64,000 nucleotides of DNA from Cocos nucifera (lineage: Eukaryota > Streptophyta > Magnoliopsida > Arecales > Arecaceae), in NCBI GenBank assembly GCA_006176705.1, contig QRFJ01000056.1, positions 2,642,657 through 2,706,656 on the forward strand, given 5' to 3'. The notes below the pieces were generated by a model. It was given only the letters and a program-made list of their open reading frames with translations, searched no databases and was not told the DNA's origin. Shown piece by piece: positions 60,809 through 64,000 of the stretch (its first letter is position 1; each line of letters starts with the position of its first letter). The translations under genes and the position numbers were made by a program.

Positions 60809-62440
60809 ATGCCTTCCAGGAAAGCTTCGATCCGATGATCAACGGCCTCTACAGTCAGATCCCATCCAGATACATCCGTTCCGGCTCTAGCTCCGGTAAC
60901 TCAAGCTCCACCTGTAGCCATGGTGGATGCGGAGCAGTTCAACTTGCTAGTCCAACAAGTCCGAGGTCTCACGGAGGCGGTGCAGGCCATACATCAGCAG
61001 GTTCCGGCGCAAATTCGGCTGGAGCAGGCTTTTTCGGAGCCCCATGATCCGGTCAAAGAACGGCTGATTTGGGTTAGCCGACCGATGACCTTCGAAAAGG
61101 AGAAACAAAGGGTGGAGAGCCATTGCTCAAATCATGATTCGACCTCGAGGTCACCTTTGCCCCCATCCCACCAGAAAACTTTGGAGATCAACGATCGTGA
61201 AGCTCTCCTCAATCAAAGGCTCCAGAAAATGAGCCGATGGATTGAAGATCTCCGTCATACTCCCTCCACACATAATAATAATATTTGCACTGACCTTCCT
61301 TTTTCTTAAAGGATTATGCAAGAGCTCATTCCGCCGAACTTTAAACTTCCCCAATTTGAAAGCTACGACAGAACCTCTGATCTAGTTGATCACCTTGAGA
61401 CCTTTCGGACCATGATGCTGCTCCATGGCGTACCAAATGCCATCTTATGCCGAGCTTTTCCGTCCGAAGCAGCAAGAAACTAGTACTCGGCATTGAAGCC
61501 AGGTACGATCTTCTCATTTGACCAGATGAGCCATTAGTCTATGGCTCACTTCGTCAGCAGTCGACGTCTGCGCCGCGATTCGGATTCCCTAATGTATATC
61601 AAGCAGGAGGGAAGATCTATCCGGGCTTATGTCATCCAGTTTAATGCTGCTGCATTGGAGGTTCAGAACCTGGATCAGTCTGTTGCAATGGCCGCACTCA
61701 AGGGCGGCCTTCAAAAAAAATAATTTGTTGTTCTTAGAGAAGTACCCCAGGAACTTTGCCGATCTGCTAGCTCGGGCTGAAGGATATGTCCGAGCAGAGA
61801 AAACCTTCAAATTGAAGGATGAGAAAACCGCAGGAGAGCGACAGACGGACGAATTTAATAAACCCATAGTTGATAGTGGGCCGAATGAAGTTCGGCCGCG
61901 CTCACGAACTCCCTCCGAGCGCAAGCGAGTCTGAACTCCTCGAGCTCATCGTCAAAGAAGTCCCAATACAAAAGCACGACGAAGTTCTCCCCCTAGAAGG
62001 TTTCACAATTACGCCTCCTTCAATGCTCTAAAAACGCAAGTATTGATGGAGATCAAGAAGCAACTGCCGAAGCCAGAAAGGATGCACACTCACCCCAGCA
62101 AGCGCAATCCTAACAAATACCGTCTCTACCATCGTGACCACGGCCACAATACTGAAGAATACATTTAGCTCCAAGACAAGATTGAGGAGCTCATCAGGAG
62201 AGATCGGCAAGGTCGATTCCTCAGACGTCGGCCTGAAGTAAGAGAAAATCGGCCGAGGGTACTACCGCAGCTTGAACCACTAAGAAGGGAGGAACAACAA
62301 GAAGATCGGCTGCCTCTCGATATCATCAACACTATCTCTGGGGGACTTCGACGAGAAGAGGCCAGCGGATCTAGGAGATCAGTGAAAAGACGGAGGGCTG
62401 AAGAATCCATAACTTTCACCAAGGAAGATGCACGATGAGT
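60809..62440 (+). pseudogene. Ty3/gypsy gag pseudogene
   Basis: ATG at 60809 (MPSRKASIR) is stopped after nine codons by TGA and resumes in the same frame with MVDAEQFNLLVQQVRGLTEA at 60920. Further blocks: LIPPNFKLPQFESYDRTSDL (about 61325-61385), TFRTMMLLHGVPNAILCRAF, FIKQ-type region at 61590 (LMYIKQEGRSIRAYVIQF), then DQSVAMAALKGGLQK followed by a frameshift into NFADLLARAEGYVRAEKTF. The nucleocapsid zone near 62115-62160 reads HRDHGHNTEEY followed by a stop, with the expected zinc-knuckle cysteines replaced. Stops and shifts make it inactive. The order gag then protease then RT without an upstream integrase fits Tat elements. Confidence 0.8.
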
Positions 62441-64000
62441 ACAATTTTCGCACAATGATGCGGTTGTAGTCTCTTTAAATACAGCAGACTATGATGTACA
62501 TCGCGTCCTAGTTGATAATGGAAGTTCAGCTGACGTCTTGTTTTATGATGCTTTCTCCAAAATATCAAAATCTAATAGTCAGCTTGGACCAATAAATTTT
62601 CTCCTAATAGACTTCGCTGGCGCTACAGTACCAATTGAAGGTGTAATGACTCTAGCTGTGACTGCCGGACAATATCCAAAACAATCCAGAGCGTAGATGG
62701 ATTTTCTGGTAGTAAAGATTCCCTCCGCTTACAACGCAATTCTTGACCGACCTGGTTTAAATGCACTTCGGACGGTGGTGTACACTTATTATTTGAAGAT
62801 GAAGTTTCCGACAAGTTACAGAATTAAAGAGGTCAGGGAAGATCAAGCTCTGGCAAAACACTGCTACTCAATTGCCCTGCGAAAGGAAGCATAGTCCAAC
62901 CCTTGTCCTGTTGACGGGCTAGATGTCCGCGATGACTTTGCCGAAGAACAGGGCGAACCCTTAGAAGATCTTGTGACCATCCCCTTGAATGACAGAAACA
63001 CGGAGCATACGGTGCAAATTGGCTTCAATCTGGAAGATGAAGATCGGGAGCAGCTCATCGCCTTTTTACGGAGGAATGCCGACGTCTTCGCCTGGGTTCC
63101 GACAAATATGCCTGGAATCGATGCCGAGGTTATGGAACATCGGCTAGCCATTGACCCTAAATATCGACCGGTGAAAGAAAGAGTTCGAGGCCATGCACCA
63201 GAAAGACAGAAGGTAATAGCAGAAGAAGTCGACAAGCTTCTCAACGCTGGATTTATCCGAAAAGTCAGCTATCCGACTTGGATTTCTAATGTGGTTCTGG
63301 TCAAGAAAGCCAACGGCAAGTGGAAGATGTGCATCGACTTTAAGAAGCTAAACAAGGTCTGCCCAAAAGACAGCTACCCTTTGTCTAGAATCGATCAACT
63401 GGTGGACGCGACTTCAAGCTACGAGCTCCTCACCTTTATGAATGCCTTCTCTGTCTACAATCAAATTCGGATGGCACCAAAGGACGAGGAGAAGACTGCT
63501 TTTATTACTAACCATGGTTTTTACTGCTACAGGATCATGTCATTCAAGCTTAAAAATGCAGGCACGACTTATCAGCGCTTGGTTAATAAAATCTTCAAGG
63601 AGCAGATCAGCCACAATATGGAGGTTTACGTCAACAACATGCTGGTCAAAAGTCGAAAGATTATCAATCATATCGCCGACCTTGAAGAGGCTTTCGATGC
63701 GCTCAGAAAATATAAGATAAAGCTGAACCCAACCAAGTGCGCCTTTGGGGTAGCCTTAGAAAAATTTGTAGGATTCATGATCTCAAGACGAAGGATCGAG
63801 ACCAATCTGGAGAAAATTCGAGCTATCCAGGAGATGACCGCTCTGAAGTCTATTAAGAAAATTCAGCGCTTGACTGGAAAGGTGGCGTCTTTGAATCATT
63901 TTGTCTCTAGATCGGTCGAACGCTACATGCCTTTTTTCCAAATTCTCAGGAAGTCAAAAGATTTTCGCTGGACTCAAGAATGCCGAAAGACGTTCGATGA
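62441..64000 (+). pseudogene. Ty3/gypsy pol (protease and reverse transcriptase), runs off window
   Basis: Protease active-site motif VLVDNGSSADVLF lies at about 62507-62545. A stop at about 62893 (KEA* SNPCPVDG) precedes the RT. From 62894 to 64000 the frame is open: DEDREQLIAFLRRNADVFAW, WISNVVLVKKANGKWKMCID, YPLSRIDQLVDATSSYELL, KNAGTTYQRLVNKIF, LNPTKCAFGVALEKFVGFM. RT motif A reads FMNAFSVYNQI and motif C reads VYVNNMLVKS, whereas the family has Asp at all three positions and the sister pol at 24285 still has VYVDDM. All three catalytic acids are thus Asn, each explicable by one G-to-A change, so the enzyme is dead even where the frame is open. RNase H and integrase lie beyond the window. 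Confidence 0.85.

Overview
The window is nuclear DNA of a flowering plant. It holds one complete spliced housekeeping gene, a mitochondrial HSP70 with six coding exons, set in a dense bed of nested and decayed transposable elements. The element types (copia elements with long LTRs, Tat/Athila-like Ty3-gypsy elements, CACTA-like elements, a plant-mobile-domain element) and the general composition suggest a monocot, possibly a palm. That assignment is inference from recalled repeat types and cannot be proved here.

Layout. 1-5905: two minus-strand copia elements, one inserted in the other. 5906-12887: a minus-strand gypsy LTR cut by a copia (SIRE-type) LTR, an assembly gap of exactly 1000 N, then a plus-strand gypsy 3' end with an LTR of the same family as the first but inverted. 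12888-18313: G-rich tract, a CACTA-like fold-back element and AT-rich repeat DNA. 18314-24190: a minus-strand Tat-lineage element whose pol is almost entirely deleted and which carries several kilobases of tandem arrays in its LTR and 3' region. 24205-31240: a plus-strand Tat-lineage element with decayed pol, an antisense ORF and a 3' LTR. 31241-36900: the mtHSC70 gene. 36904-41850: a 3.5-kb near-symmetrical fold-back element and a smaller inverted repeat. 41850-45940: low-copy intergenic DNA with small duplications. 45940-48460: AT-rich arms around a GC-rich block that joins decayed pieces of a kelch-repeat gene and a beta-hexosaminidase gene. 49971-53431: a DNA transposon with terminal inverted repeats carrying a ruined plant-mobile-domain (MAIN-like) gene. 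53432-59651: mostly low-copy DNA with the last two coding exons of an At1g16860-like membrane protein. 59652-64000: 5' LTR, gag and pol start of another copy of the tandem-array Tat element, running off the window.

The HSP70 gene is the only feature that looks fully functional. It encodes an imported chaperone of the mitochondrial matrix. The retroelements are dead: stop codons fit mainly C-to-T or G-to-A changes, and the reverse transcriptase at 62.9-64 kb has lost its catalytic aspartates. The best candidates for something new are an in-frame retained-intron possibility in the HSP70 gene, the captured two-gene chimera, the large fold-back elements, and the array-bearing deletion derivative of the Tat element.
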